Assembly: GCA_016933965.1 (NCBI GenBank)
Contig: JAFGTS010000045.1
Location: forward strand, 1-64,000
Source of the DNA: Deltaproteobacteria bacterium
Lineage (GTDB): Bacteria > Desulfobacterota > Syntrophia > Syntrophales > UBA2210
DNA: 64,000 nucleotides
Direction: 5' to 3'
Below the pieces are notes generated by a model. The model made no database searches, was not told the DNA's origin, and was given only the letters and a program-made list of their open reading frames with translations. The stretch's first letter is position 1, and each line of letters opens with the position of its first letter. The position numbers were made by a program, and so were the translations under genes. Shown here piece after piece: positions 42,604 through 52,202 of the stretch.

Positions 42604-44505
42604 TCATTCTTCCCTGAAAAGGACCCGGTTCTTCCCCTCCCGCTTGGCGACATACATGTTTTCGTCGACCCTCTTGAGGAAGGTTGTCAATTCCTCTCCC
42701 TTCAGGTACTGGGCCACGCCGATGCTCACCGTCCGGTGAACCGGCGTTTCGTCCCGGGGAGTGAAATCCTCGTGTTCAAACTCATGACGGATACGTTCCG
42801 CCAGCACGACCGCCGCCTCGCCCTTTGTTTCAGGCAGCAGTGCCGTGAATTCTTCGCCGCCGAATCGGTAGGCAGAGTCGGTCTTCCGCAGGCATCGCAG
42901 GATGACCTCCCCCAGTCTGATCAGAACGGAATCACCCTCGAGGTGGCCATAAGTGTCGTTGTAATCCTTAAAATTATCAATGTCGAGCAGGAGCATGGAC
43001 AGGGGGTGATTATACCGGTTGGCACGCTCGATCTCCGACCGCAACTGGTGATAAAAATGCCGGGAATTGAAGAGGGATGTCAGGGTGTCGGTGATGCTCA
43101 GCCGCTTGAACCGCTGTTCGCTCTCTATCAGGGCCTCCTCGGCCCGCTTCCTGTCGGTAATGTCTTCAAGGGTTTCAACGGCCCCCATGATGAGCCCCGT
43201 CGAAGAGCGCAGGGTCGCGGCCGTGAACCGAAGCCATTTCCCGTTGCTCCCCAGGGCGGGAAAGAAGTCCGTGGCCTCATAGGCATCAGGGATCAGGCGG
43301 GATTCCATGTAATTATCCTTGTACCAGGCTGGAACTTCGTGAAGGCGGCCGTCGACGAGGAGATCCGCCATGCAGGGACGCTCCTGGTTGTAAAATGCCA
43401 TCCAGTGTTTTTTCGTGCCGATCACGTCATCGGCCTTGATACCGCTCAGTTCCTCAAGGGCCTGGTTCCAGTATATGAGCCGATGATCGTTGCCGATGAC
43501 GAAGGTCGGTATGGGAGACCCCCCGATCACAACGCGCAGGAGCTGTTCGCTCTCGATCAACGCCCCTTCGGCGCATTTCTGTTCGGTGATGTCTTCAAGG
43601 GTTTCGATGGCGCCTACGGGTGTCCCCTCGGAAAGCCTCAGAAGGGCAGCGGTGAACCGCAGCCAGCGTCCCCGCTTTCCCAGGGCGGGGAAGAAATCCG
43701 TCGCTTCATAGGCTTCGCCGAGAAACTTCAATTTTTTATATTTTTCGCTGTACCAGGTGAGAATTTCCTCCTCGTGGCCATCGATGAGAAGGTCCGCCAT
43801 GCAGGGACGGTTCTTATCGTAAAAAGCCATCCATTGCCTGTTGGTTCCTATCATATCCCGGGCCTTGATGCCGCTCAGTTCCTCCAGCGCCCGGTTCCAA
43901 TAGATGATCCGATGATCCGTGCCGATAACGAAGGCCGGGATCGGCGATCCTTCGAGGATCGCGTTCAGTTTCTGTTCACTTTCCTTCTGCGCCGCTTCAG
44001 CGATCTTCCGATCCGTAATGTCCTCGAGTGTTTCGATGGCACCGACGATCTTCCCATCGGAATCCCGCAGTATCGCGGCGGTGAACCGCAGCCAGCGCCC
44101 CTTCTCTCCGAGGGCCGGGAAGAAATCGGTCGCTTCGTAGGCCTCGTCGATCAGCTGCGATTTTGCATAGCCTTCCTCATACCAGCCGGCGATCTCCTCT
44201 ATCCGGTCATCGACAAGGAGGTCGGCCATGCAGGGACGTTCCTCCTTGTAAAAGGCCTTCCAGTACCCGTCGGTGCCGATCACTTCCTCCGCCTTGATGC
44301 CGCTCAGCTCCTCAAGGGCCCGGTTCCAGTATATGACGCGGTGATTCGTTCCGATGACGAAAGCGGGTATCGGTGATCCGCTCAGGATGATCTTGAACAT
44401 CTGTTCACTTTTCCGTCGGTCGTAACCAGGCTTTCTCCGCTCCGACAGTTCGCGGGCGATCTTAAAAACCCGCTCCTTCCCGCTGTCTGCTTTCTTGTCA
44501 CCCAT
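42604..44505 (-). CDS. Diguanylate cyclase with three near-identical PAS repeats
   Basis: The 633-residue protein has three tandem PAS units (about 33-175, 176-318, 319-461), each of exactly 143 residues and each containing GSPIP.FVIG, RPCMADLL and YEATDFFPALG. The C-terminal GGDEF domain (about 462-633) has an active GGEEF motif, and RKTD five residues earlier forms an inhibitory RxxD site. It should make c-di-GMP in response to signals sensed by the PAS domains. No membrane segment is visible, so sensing is cytoplasmic. The Cys in each RPCMADLL motif could bind a ligand or metal. The repeats suggest recent internal duplication. Confidence 0.9.
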   Translation of the reverse strand: MGDKKADSGKERVFKIARELSERRKPGYDRRKSEQMFKIILSGSPIPAFVIGTNHRVIYWNRALEELSGIKAEEVIGTDGYWKAFYKEERPCMADLLVDDRIEEIAGWYEEGYAKSQLIDEAYEATDFFPALGEKGRWLRFTAAILRDSDGKIVGAIETLEDITDRKIAEAAQKESEQKLNAILEGSPIPAFVIGTDHRIIYWNRALEELSGIKARDMIGTNRQWMAFYDKNRPCMADLLIDGHEEEILTWYSEKYKKLKFLGEAYEATDFFPALGKRGRWLRFTAALLRLSEGTPVGAIETLEDITEQKCAEGALIESEQLLRVVIGGSPIPTFVIGNDHRLIYWNQALEELSGIKADDVIGTKKHWMAFYNQERPCMADLLVDGRLHEVPAWYKDNYMESRLIPDAYEATDFFPALGSNGKWLRFTAATLRSSTGLIMGAVETLEDITDRKRAEEALIESEQRFKRLSITDTLTSLFNSRHFYHQLRSEIERANRYNHPLSMLLLDIDNFKDYNDTYGHLEGDSVLIRLGEVILRCLRKTDSAYRFGGEEFTALLPETKGEAAVVLAERIRHEFEHEDFTPRDETPVHRTVSIGVAQYLKGEELTTFLKRVDENMYVAKREGKNRVLFREE

Positions 44506-44919
44506 GTCGAACTCCTTCCCCGCGCATTTCCGGGTACCGATGATTTCGAACAGAAGATGATCTCAGCCTTCCCACTCCCTCACCATGAGTTCCCAATGGT
44601 GACCGCCGACATGCGTTGGTGCTCGTATTTCCCTGACCGCTTTACGAGGCCAGCGAAAAGAAAAACCATATCTCCCGTCGCGGCCTGCAGGAGTGCCGCC
44701 CGAAACCTGAGTGCTCTGACATGTTAGTAATTCGCGAGAGAGTTGAAAAATCGGATCCCGCCCCGTTTTAACAAATCAGGATGACATGAAATCCCCTGCT
44801 GAAGCCGACTGGAGTCGAAATCAGTATAGCAAAACGGGAAAACAAGTCAATATGAAGAATGTGACCATTTACCGGGTGTGCCGGGCTCCGCGGGACATAT
44901 CCGGTCCGGTGCATCTTTG
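44506..44919. other. Intergenic region without recognised features
   Basis: The region lies between two minus-strand genes and should contain the promoter of the diguanylate cyclase, but no clear -35/-10 pair, hairpin with T-run or ribosome-site-preceded small frame stands out. Confidence 0.5.
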
Positions 44920-46185
44920 TCAGACCTGGAACATACCATCCTTATATATGACAAGGGATTCCCCTGACCGAAGGAGGGCCGTGACGGTCTTCCGTTCCGT
45001 ATTGACCAGGTCCCAGTGGAGGGCGGAATCGTTGAAACCCAGGTCCTTTTTTCTTTTCTCCGTCAGCCGGGCCGGATCGCCATCGTACGTGTCGGAATAG
45101 GAAGAGCCCAGGGCTATGTGGCAATTGCCCTGCCGTCCTCCGTAATTCTCATCGAAGAGCGTGTCTGCCATGAACCGGTTGATCCGGGAAAAACGCCGGT
45201 CGGTCAGCGAAAATTCACCGATCTTGTTCGCCCCCGCGTCGATGGCGAGCTGTTTTTGAATGAATTCCCTGCCGGTCCGCGCCTGGACCGCTGTTACCGT
45301 TCCTCCGCGAAAGGTCAGGAGAACATCTTCAACATAATTCCCGCTCCTGAAGGACGGCTGGTTGGCACGATAGACACCTTCAGTCCCCCGCCAGTCCGGG
45401 GACATGAAGAGCTCAAAGCTGGGAATGTTGTGTCCCGAGATGCCGATCCACTTCCTCTTCCGTCCCGGGGTTATTCGAAGGTCCATGGATGCGGACCGGA
45501 CGTGCAGTTCCTTTACGTCAAGGCTGTTGAGCCGGTCCTTGATCTCCGACGCCTTCCAGTGGATCGCCTTCCATTCCGCTACGGGGTTTTTCCGGTCGAG
45601 GTAACAGGCCCTGATGATCTGACGGGCGTAGCTCGATAATGTCATTCGTGCCTGCCTTGCCAGTTCCGGTGTGGGAAAGGTGCACAGCGTCCAGCCGAAC
45701 CGCCCCTGTTCCTCACGTTTTTCGAGAATTTTCCGCAGGGCCTTGCGCGCCACCAGGGCCGTTCCGATCTTCTTCGGATCGATATGCCTCAGGTGGGTGA
45801 GGCTTTCCGGCGCATGGAGGTATATGCTTCCGTTCAGGTTCTCAAGAAGTGTCTTTTCTCCGGGTGGCTGAAACACCAGCTGGCGGCTGTTCGCTTTCTC
45901 GAAGAAATTCCGCTCCATGGCGCAGGTGGGTGTACCCCGCATGACCGGATGCATTCCCCGTTCAAGGATCTTCCGCTGAAGTATTTCCGCCAGGGGGACC
46001 GCCGGCGCGTCGTAGCGGACCATGATGATATCACCCTTCGTGAATTTCTCCGTCCGGGCCGTTCCAAGCCCCCAGAGCAGCACGTCGGCGTATCTTTCAA
46101 GCTGGGTTCCGGTGATTTCCATAGTTACACCCATGCCCTTTCGGTAAGCGTCCGGGACCATGACGTGAAAGTCGTCATTCTTCAT
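44920..46185 (-). CDS. Peptidase M29-family aminopeptidase
   Basis: The 421-residue protein has the M29 pattern: a central SGHNIPSFELFMSPDWRGTEG, GEFSLTDRRFSRINRFM, and the C-terminal GNCHIALGSSY and ALHWDLV that carry the metal-binding Glu, His and Asp residues. M29 enzymes are cobalt- or zinc-dependent aminopeptidases (family types AmpS/AmpT) cutting N-terminal residues from peptides in the cytoplasm. Its start overlaps the deformylase stop by four bases, giving a coupled pair for N-terminal processing. An ATG 21 codons later is an alternative start. Confidence 0.86.
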   Translation of the reverse strand: MKNDDFHVMVPDAYRKGMGVTMEITGTQLERYADVLLWGLGTARTEKFTKGDIIMVRYDAPAVPLAEILQRKILERGMHPVMRGTPTCAMERNFFEKANSRQLVFQPPGEKTLLENLNGSIYLHAPESLTHLRHIDPKKIGTALVARKALRKILEKREEQGRFGWTLCTFPTPELARQARMTLSSYARQIIRACYLDRKNPVAEWKAIHWKASEIKDRLNSLDVKELHVRSASMDLRITPGRKRKWIGISGHNIPSFELFMSPDWRGTEGVYRANQPSFRSGNYVEDVLLTFRGGTVTAVQARTGREFIQKQLAIDAGANKIGEFSLTDRRFSRINRFMADTLFDENYGGRQGNCHIALGSSYSDTYDGDPARLTEKRKKDLGFNDSALHWDLVNTERKTVTALLRSGESLVIYKDGMFQV

Positions 46186-46742
46186 TTCTTGAAAAGGGAT
46201 TCGAAAAAAAGCTCCTTTTCCTGCGGGTAATAAATGGTCGTTCCCCGGTCGATGATCAATTTGCCTTCCAGGTGGTCCACCTCGTGCTGGACCACCCGGG
46301 CCAGGAATCCCGAATAACGCTTGTTGATCTTATTGCCGTTCCGGTCGTAAGCTTTCACCTTTATCGACGGGTACCGGGGTACCTCGACACTGATATCGGG
46401 ACAGGAAAGGCAGCCTTCCCGCATCGTTTCGCGATCACCCCTGACCTGGGTGATGCGGGGGTTTATCAGTACTTCGTACTCACTGTCATCCTTCACCGGC
46501 TCACCGCTCTGAATGTTTTTGGTCTTGAAGACCACGATGCGTTTGCTGATCCCGATCTGCGGTGCCGCAAGCCCTGCCGCGTCGTCGCGCCGCAGGAACG
46601 TGCTGACGAGGGTCTCTACGTCCTTTCTGGCTTCATTATCCAACGGGATCGGCAGTTCCGATGCCCGTTTCCGAAGAAGGAGCGCCTCGTTTTCCTTTAC
46701 CTTCTCGTCTTCCCACAGCTTCCAGGTCTTGTTCTCCGGCAT
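46182..46742 (-). CDS. def: Peptide deformylase
   Basis: This 186-residue protein has the three deformylase motifs: GLAAPQIG (I), EGCLSCP (II, Cys metal ligand) and QHEVDHLEG (III, two His ligands and catalytic Glu). It removes the formyl group from nascent proteins. The residue after EGCLS is Cys where Val or Ile is usual. It is followed by the coupled M29 aminopeptidase gene. Confidence 0.93.
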   Translation of the reverse strand: MPENKTWKLWEDEKVKENEALLLRKRASELPIPLDNEARKDVETLVSTFLRRDDAAGLAAPQIGISKRIVVFKTKNIQSGEPVKDDSEYEVLINPRITQVRGDRETMREGCLSCPDISVEVPRYPSIKVKAYDRNGNKINKRYSGFLARVVQHEVDHLEGKLIIDRGTTIYYPQEKELFFESLFKK

Positions 46743-46916
46743 GATCGATCTTCCGATGTCCTCTTTTTTTCATCGATTTATAACATTACGAGAGGCCTTT
46801 TTCAATGTCCTTGGACCGATCGCCATGAAGCTTGATAGTTTCCCCGATATCTGATAGCGTTTCACTCCGGCTTTCCCCGTTGCGGGAATGCACACATACT
46901 TTCAGGATGCGCATCT

Positions 46917-48158
46917 TTGATTGAAACGATACTATCGGCGGCAGCGAAAAAAGAATTTTCCCGGGCGATCAGGTTCGATCAGGGCAGGGAACCGTCACTG
47001 CCGCCCGGCGATGGAAAGCCCGACCGCCTTCTCTATGTTCATATCCCTTTCTGTGAGGCTCTCTGCCCCTATTGCTCGTTCAACAGAGTGCTTTTTGACG
47101 AGTCGCTCTGCCGTCGATACTTCGAGGCACTTGGCCGTGAGATGGGTCTCTATCGAGAGGCGGGCTATGATTTCGGCGGCCTTTACGTGGGAGGCGGGAC
47201 GCCGACGGTGATGATCGATGAACTGGAGAAACTGCTGCTCCGGGCCCGCGACACCTTCAGTATCAGGGAGATATCGGTCGAAACGAATCCCAATCACCTG
47301 ACGGACCGTCATGTCGCGGCCCTGCAACGGGCCGGGATACAGAGGCTGTCCGTGGGGGTTCAGAGTTTTGATGATACGCTGCTCAGGGTAATGGGCCGGG
47401 ATCGTTACGGCGGAGGCGACGAGATAGCCGGGCGCCTCGCAGAGATGGAGGGCCGGTTTCAAACCCTGAATGTGGACATGATGTTCAACATGCCGTCCCA
47501 GACGGCGGATATTCTCGAGAAAGACCTTGCGGTCCTTCTGAAAACGGGGCCGGCACAGATCACCTATTATCCCCTGATGGTGTCCGATTCCACACGCAGG
47601 CGTGTCGAACATACCCTCGGCCGTGTTGATTACGGGAGAGAGCGACGGTATTATTCCCGTATCTCTGAGCGACTGGGCGAACGGTACCGCTTCGCTTCGG
47701 CATGGTGCTTTTCGCGGGAAGAGGCCATGATTGATGAATACATTGTGGATTACGATGAGTACGCCGGCCTCGGCAGCGGTTCTATCGGGTACATGCACGG
47801 CATATGTTATGCCAACACCTTTTCCATTCCCGCCTATATCGAGACGGTGGAGAAAGGGCGGATCCCCCTCATGGCGTCGCGGTCCTTTTCAATGCGGGAC
47901 CGGGCCCGCTATGATTTTGTCATGAAGCTCTTCGGGTTGGAACTGGATCTGCAATCGCTGAAAGAGAAGTACGGCACCGCCCTGTACCGGCTGCTCTGGA
48001 GCGATATCGCCGCTTTTGTCCTGGCGGGGGGGCTTTCATACGACGACGGCCGGTTGCATTGTACGGCGCGTGGCCGTTATTTCTGGGTCATCATGATGCG
48101 CGAGTTTTTTACAGCGGTGAATAATTTCAGGGATTTCTGCATGAACAGGATGCCCTGA
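46917..48158 (+). CDS. HemN/HemW-like radical SAM protein
   Basis: This 413-residue protein has VHIPFCEALCPYCSF, whose CxxxCxxC binds the radical-SAM 4Fe-4S cluster, then the glycine-rich GGGTPT and the HemN/HemW-type QRLSVGVQSFDD. The NMPSQT and PLMVSDSTRR segments place it in the coproporphyrinogen-oxidase/HemW family. HemW is a haem chaperone, HemN an oxidative decarboxylase, and related HutW/ChuW proteins degrade haem; which applies here is unclear. The first codon is TTG (46917), with AGGA about a dozen bases upstream; a later start would truncate the conserved core. selA follows after 44 bp. Confidence 0.82.
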   Translation: MIETILSAAAKKEFSRAIRFDQGREPSLPPGDGKPDRLLYVHIPFCEALCPYCSFNRVLFDESLCRRYFEALGREMGLYREAGYDFGGLYVGGGTPTVMIDELEKLLLRARDTFSIREISVETNPNHLTDRHVAALQRAGIQRLSVGVQSFDDTLLRVMGRDRYGGGDEIAGRLAEMEGRFQTLNVDMMFNMPSQTADILEKDLAVLLKTGPAQITYYPLMVSDSTRRRVEHTLGRVDYGRERRYYSRISERLGERYRFASAWCFSREEAMIDEYIVDYDEYAGLGSGSIGYMHGICYANTFSIPAYIETVEKGRIPLMASRSFSMRDRARYDFVMKLFGLELDLQSLKEKYGTALYRLLWSDIAAFVLAGGLSYDDGRLHCTARGRYFWVIMMREFFTAVNNFRDFCMNRMP

Positions 48159-48202
48159 AGAAACCGTGCGGCCGGGATGTTTCCGGGTCCGGCGCGGCGG
48201 GG

Positions 48203-49615
48203 ATGATCATGGAAGAAAAGACAAAAATGGCCTTGAGGCGGATTCCCAAGATCGACGAGGTCCTGCTCGTTCTTGAAGGAGAGGAAGCCTGGAAGGGTTT
48301 TCCCCGGCATATGCTTGTTGACGCATGCCGCCGGGCCGTGGGGGATGTGAGAAAAGCCATTCTCGGCGGGGTCGTAGCGGAAAAGAGCGCCGTTGACGTT
48401 GCGGAAGAGGTAAAAAAGAAGCTTACGTCATACCGGAGCTTCAGCCTTCGCCGTCTCGTGAACGCCACGGGCATCGTGCTTCACACCAACCTTGGACGGG
48501 CCCCGCTCTGCGAAGAAGCGATCGAGCGGATCATCGAGGTAAGCCGGGGATATTCGAATCTCGAATTCGATCTTGCCGCGGGAAAGCGGGGGATCCGATA
48601 CGATCATGTGACGGATATCCTCTGCGCCCTCACCGGGGCCGAGGATGCCCTTATCGTGAATAACAACGCTGCCGCCGTTCTCCTGGTGCTCAACACCCTG
48701 TCACAGGGCAGGGAGGCGATCGTTTCCCGGGGGGAACTGATAGAGATCGGCGGCGAATTCCGGATCCCCGAGGTCATGGAGAAAAGCGGGGCGATCCTGC
48801 GCGAAGTGGGAACCACCAACAGGACTCACCTGTCGGATTACGAGCATGCCATACAGGAGCGGACGGGCGTCATTTTGAAAGTCCATACCAGTAATTTCAG
48901 GACCGTGGGATTCACTGAAGAGATCGGCCTTAAGAGCCTTGTCGAGCTTGGTTTCCGGCACGGGGTCCCCGTCATGAACGATCTGGGAAGCGGCTGTTTC
49001 GTGGAGCTCGAGCAATTCGGTTTTGAGCGGGAGCCGACCGTCCAGGCGGCCCTGCAATCCGGTGTCGACGTGGTCACCTTCAGCGGGGACAAGTTGCTCG
49101 GCGGTCCGCAGGCGGGCGTCATCCTGGGGAAACGGGATATCATCGGGGCGGTCAAGAAGAACCCCCTCAACAGGGCCCTTCGTATCGATAAGCTGACCCT
49201 TGCCGCCCTGGAAGGTACCGTGAAGGCATATCTTGATGAGCGAGGCGGCTATGAACGGCTGAGGGTGCTTCGGTCGCTGACCGAACCGCTCACTGCCGTC
49301 CGCGAACGTGCCAGGAAGCTGCTTGACAGGCTGCGATCCCTATCAATGAAGGATTTCACCTTTACCCTGAAAGAGGGGAAATCCCTGGCGGGGGGCGGCT
49401 CACTGCCGACCCAGGAGATCCCCACGGCCCTGATAGCCGTTACATCGAAATCCCTTTCCGCGAGCGGCATGGAAAAACGATTCCGGGCCCTGGACGTTCC
49501 CATAATCGCCAGGATCCATGAGGATGAGATCCTCCTCGACCTGCGGACCATCGAGGAGGAAGAATTTCCCTTCATTGAAACGGGCCTTGGTTCCATCGCG
49601 GGGAGAAAGCGGTAG
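48203..49615 (+). CDS. selA: L-seryl-tRNA(Sec) selenium transferase
   Basis: The 470-residue length is normal for SelA. The PLP lysine lies in TFSGDKLLGGPQAG, and the conserved VNATGIVLHTNLGRAPL, NNNAAAVLLVLNTL and EVGTTNRTHLSDYE blocks are intact. SelA converts seryl-tRNA(Sec) to selenocysteyl-tRNA using selenophosphate. Its presence shows that the organism uses selenocysteine, consistent with Sec-containing formate dehydrogenases. selB and selC are not in the window. Starts at 48203 and 48209 are equally possible. Confidence 0.94.
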   Translation: MIMEEKTKMALRRIPKIDEVLLVLEGEEAWKGFPRHMLVDACRRAVGDVRKAILGGVVAEKSAVDVAEEVKKKLTSYRSFSLRRLVNATGIVLHTNLGRAPLCEEAIERIIEVSRGYSNLEFDLAAGKRGIRYDHVTDILCALTGAEDALIVNNNAAAVLLVLNTLSQGREAIVSRGELIEIGGEFRIPEVMEKSGAILREVGTTNRTHLSDYEHAIQERTGVILKVHTSNFRTVGFTEEIGLKSLVELGFRHGVPVMNDLGSGCFVELEQFGFEREPTVQAALQSGVDVVTFSGDKLLGGPQAGVILGKRDIIGAVKKNPLNRALRIDKLTLAALEGTVKAYLDERGGYERLRVLRSLTEPLTAVRERARKLLDRLRSLSMKDFTFTLKEGKSLAGGGSLPTQEIPTALIAVTSKSLSASGMEKRFRALDVPIIARIHEDEILLDLRTIEEEEFPFIETGLGSIAGRKR

Positions 49616-49663
49616 AACGCCGCCCGTTCACTTCGGAACGGCCGTTCCGGCAGGAGCTTTCCG

Positions 49664-50644
49664 ATGACCGAAGAGAGGGAACGATTCACGTTCGGCGTTT
49701 CCGGTGCGTCCGGCGGCGAACGGGTCGATGTGTTCCTCGCCCGGCAGGGTGTCTTCCCGACCCGATCGCAGATCAAGCGGGCTATCGAGCGTGGAGGGGT
49801 GCGGGTCAACGGCACGGTGGTGAAGGCCGCGTACCGTGTCAGGGAACATGATGCCGTGGAAGTGGAGAAGGAACCTCCCCTTCCGGCGCGGGCGGAGCCC
49901 GAGGACATCGCTCTCGATGTCGTTTTCGAGGATGAACATCTGATCGTTGTGAACAAACCGGCCGGTATGGTGGTCCACCCCGCCGCCGGGAATTACCGGG
50001 GCACGCTGGTGAACGCGCTTCTTCATCATTGCCGGGACCTTTCGGGTGTCGGCGGGGTTCAACGTCCCGGTATCGTGCATCGCCTCGACAAGAACACCTC
50101 GGGCCTTATCGTGGCGGCAAAGAACGATGATGCCCACCTTGGCCTGGCGGAACAGTTCAAAAAACATGAAATTACAAAGATATACGCGGCATTCGTCCAT
50201 GGAAACGTGCGCCGGGATTCGGGAGTCGTCGATCTTGCCGTGGGGCGGCATCCCGGGGACAGAAAAAAGATGTCCGCCGGGAGGGCCGGCGGGAAGGAAG
50301 CGTTGAGCCGGTGGACCGTGGTCGAGCGGTTCGGGCCGGTCACCCTTCTTGATGTTCGTATCGAAACGGGAAGGACGCACCAGATCAGGGTCCATATGCA
50401 CGCCATGGGTCATTCCGTCGTGGGTGACGACAGGTACGGCAATTCGAGAAAACAGACGGAATCTCTCAGGGATGGAAGGGTCAGGGCGGTTCTCGGGGGC
50501 ATCGGGCGCCAGGCGCTCCATGCCCGTCTGCTCGGTCTTACGCACCCCGTCGACGGCCGCTATCTTGAATTCCAGGCCCCCCTGCCCGATGATATGGCCC
50601 GCCTGTTACGGGAACTGAACGCATACAGGACTTCCGTGGTATGA
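49664..50644 (+). CDS. rluD: RluA/RluD-family pseudouridine synthase
   Basis: This 326-residue protein has an N-terminal S4 RNA-binding domain (about 15-75, RVDVFLARQGVFPTRSQIKRAIERGGVRVNG) and the RluA catalytic core with HRLDKNTSGLIVAAKN, whose Asp is the nucleophile. The C-terminal RTHQIRVHMHAMGHSVVGDDRYG is typical. By size and S4 domain it is most like RluD, which modifies helix 69 of 23S rRNA, but RluC-type specificity cannot be excluded. It overlaps pgeF by four bases, the usual rluD-pgeF arrangement. Confidence 0.9.
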   Translation: MTEERERFTFGVSGASGGERVDVFLARQGVFPTRSQIKRAIERGGVRVNGTVVKAAYRVREHDAVEVEKEPPLPARAEPEDIALDVVFEDEHLIVVNKPAGMVVHPAAGNYRGTLVNALLHHCRDLSGVGGVQRPGIVHRLDKNTSGLIVAAKNDDAHLGLAEQFKKHEITKIYAAFVHGNVRRDSGVVDLAVGRHPGDRKKMSAGRAGGKEALSRWTVVERFGPVTLLDVRIETGRTHQIRVHMHAMGHSVVGDDRYGNSRKQTESLRDGRVRAVLGGIGRQALHARLLGLTHPVDGRYLEFQAPLPDDMARLLRELNAYRTSVV

Positions 50645-51480
50645 CCGTGAAAACGCGCGCTTTCGAATATTCCCCGCCGGAGGGATTCGTTCTGAGGCGG
50701 TCCGGCGGTGTGTGGTTCCTCCAGGCATCGTTGCTCAATGCCTGTGACGGCGTCACGCACGCCTTCTGCACCCGGTGGGGAGGTGCCGGCGCGGGCGCCT
50801 TCGCCGATCTGAACGTAAGCGCCGCCGAGGGAGACGACGGGCGGGTCGTCGAGAAAAACTGGTCCATGCTGGCCGCCGCCTTTCGTGTCCGGCGGGACCG
50901 GTTCGTCACGCTTCACCAGGTGCACGGTCAGGAGATCATGGTCGTCACGGATGACCCTGATACGCCGGAGATTGCTGCGGGAGACGGGATAATCACGACC
51001 CGTGCGGGACTGGCCATCGGCATAAAAACGGCTGACTGTGTGCCGATCCTTCTTGCAGACAGGGCCCGGCGGGTGATCGGCGCCGTTCACGGGGGGTGGC
51101 GGGGGACATCCCTGAATATCTCGGGAAAGGCCGTCCGCATGCTGCGTGAAACCTTTTCTGTCAAGCCCTCCGAACTTCTGGTCGCCATCGGTCCCGCCAT
51201 CGGGCCCTGCTGTTATGAAGTGGATGAGCGGGTCCGTGACGCCATGGGTGACGATGGTCGTGACGAGCTCCTGTTCCGTCCCGTTACCGGGCGGGGCAGA
51301 TGGATGATGGACCTTGTCGAGGTGAACCGGCGGCAGCTCACGGCATCCGGCGTTGATCCCGAGCGCATTGCCGTCGCGCGCGTCTGCACGGCGTGCCGGA
51401 CTGATATGTTCTTCTCTCATCGAGGGGAACCGGGTGGGACGGGGCGGCAATTGAGTTTCATAATGATGACAGGGTCGTAA
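50641..51480 (+). CDS. pgeF: YfiH/PgeF-family peptidoglycan editing factor (multicopper-oxidase-like)
   Basis: The 279-residue protein has the zinc-binding residues TLHQVHGQE, KTADCVPILL and AVHGGWRG, typical of the YfiH family. Such proteins were named polyphenol oxidases, but genetic work in E. coli shows they remove mis-incorporated amino acids from UDP-MurNAc precursors. The adjoining rluD supports the assignment. A short extension before the core (about 30 residues) is common in the family. Confidence 0.88.
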   Translation: MTVKTRAFEYSPPEGFVLRRSGGVWFLQASLLNACDGVTHAFCTRWGGAGAGAFADLNVSAAEGDDGRVVEKNWSMLAAAFRVRRDRFVTLHQVHGQEIMVVTDDPDTPEIAAGDGIITTRAGLAIGIKTADCVPILLADRARRVIGAVHGGWRGTSLNISGKAVRMLRETFSVKPSELLVAIGPAIGPCCYEVDERVRDAMGDDGRDELLFRPVTGRGRWMMDLVEVNRRQLTASGVDPERIAVARVCTACRTDMFFSHRGEPGGTGRQLSFIMMTGS

Positions 51481-51675
51481 GAAATGTATGCGCCGAGCCC
51501 CGTTTTATCCTTCATCATCGCCGTGCATGTGTGTGTATGCCCCATGCCCCGGGATGCACGTGCCGGACCTGCGGACATAAGGTCGAATCCACCGTATTCA
51601 TGAGCGGATTGCGGTTTTTTGACGATGACATCGGAAGTAACGGAATAATCGGCCGGAAAGAGGGTAAAAATTATC

Positions 51676-51704
51676 TTGACAGGTGTCGGTGATTGAGATA
51701 AATG
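51676..51704 (+). promoter_or_regulatory. Sigma70-like promoter upstream of a structured segment
   Basis: TTGACA (51676-51681), a 17-bp spacer and TAAATG (51699-51704) predict a start point near 51711. The rho gene lies about 490 bp further on, with a second promoter between, so this one may serve a separate small RNA or a long rho leader. Confidence 0.55.
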
Positions 51705-51710
51705 TGATTC

Positions 51711-51871
51711 CCTAAGTTTCCCGGTGATTCGCGTCAATGAGAAGTGCCCCGGGTCCTGAAAGCGGTCCCGGAGGCGATGTGAAGTGAGAAACTCGGGAAA
51801 TCTGTGAGCCAGATTCCTTCCTTATCCTCGTATATCAAAGGTTCAACTTAGCTGCCGAGTCACATAAGGAA
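51711..51871 (+). ncRNA. Candidate structured RNA upstream of rho
   Basis: Several stems are visible: TTTCCCG (51717-51723) with CGGGAAA (51794-51800); GCCCCGGG (51746-51753) with CCCGGAGGC (51767-51775, one bulge); AATCTG (51799-51804) with CAGATT (51810-51815); and TTCCTTAT (51818-51825) with ATAAGGAA (51864-51871). The first two nest into an elongated hairpin with a large internal bubble, loosely like 6S RNA but shorter. No T-run terminator follows. I could not match a known riboswitch or sRNA. Confidence 0.35.
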
Positions 51872-51905
51872 CATTGGAAAAAGCATTGCTGGTACTCCTG
51901 ATAAT

Positions 51906-51934
51906 TTGACAATTCCGAAGCCTGTAACATTATG
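51906..51934 (+). promoter_or_regulatory. Probable rho promoter
   Basis: TTGACA (51906-51911) is followed 17-18 bp later by ATTATG (51929-51934). The rho leader would then be about 260 nt. Long leaders are common for rho, where they allow feedback by Rho itself; no sequence-specific element was identified between the promoter and the gene. Confidence 0.5.
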
Positions 51935-52202
51935 TGTTCACGATCCCGGATCACGCGTGAGATCATGTCGAACAAGCGGGGTATCCTGTTTTAGAGAAAC
52001 TGTTGCGATAGGGAGTCTTGAATAAGTCTCAAATCGGTATTTCCGGATATTTCATAAAGATCAGACAGAGTCGTGGTGTCCAGTGAAAAATTCTTCAGTC
52101 CCCCGGACGGGATGCGGTCTGCCGAAGTGCACGACGGTGCATGCAGGAGAAGTGCGCCCTGATGGTCCCGGTCACGGAAAATAATCAGCCAGAGGAACGG
52201 TT

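Noticed and set aside
51711-51830. Cobalamin riboswitch
   Set aside because: GGGAAA and an AGCCAGA stretch hint at B12-box elements, but order and spacing do not match the consensus and the downstream gene is rho.
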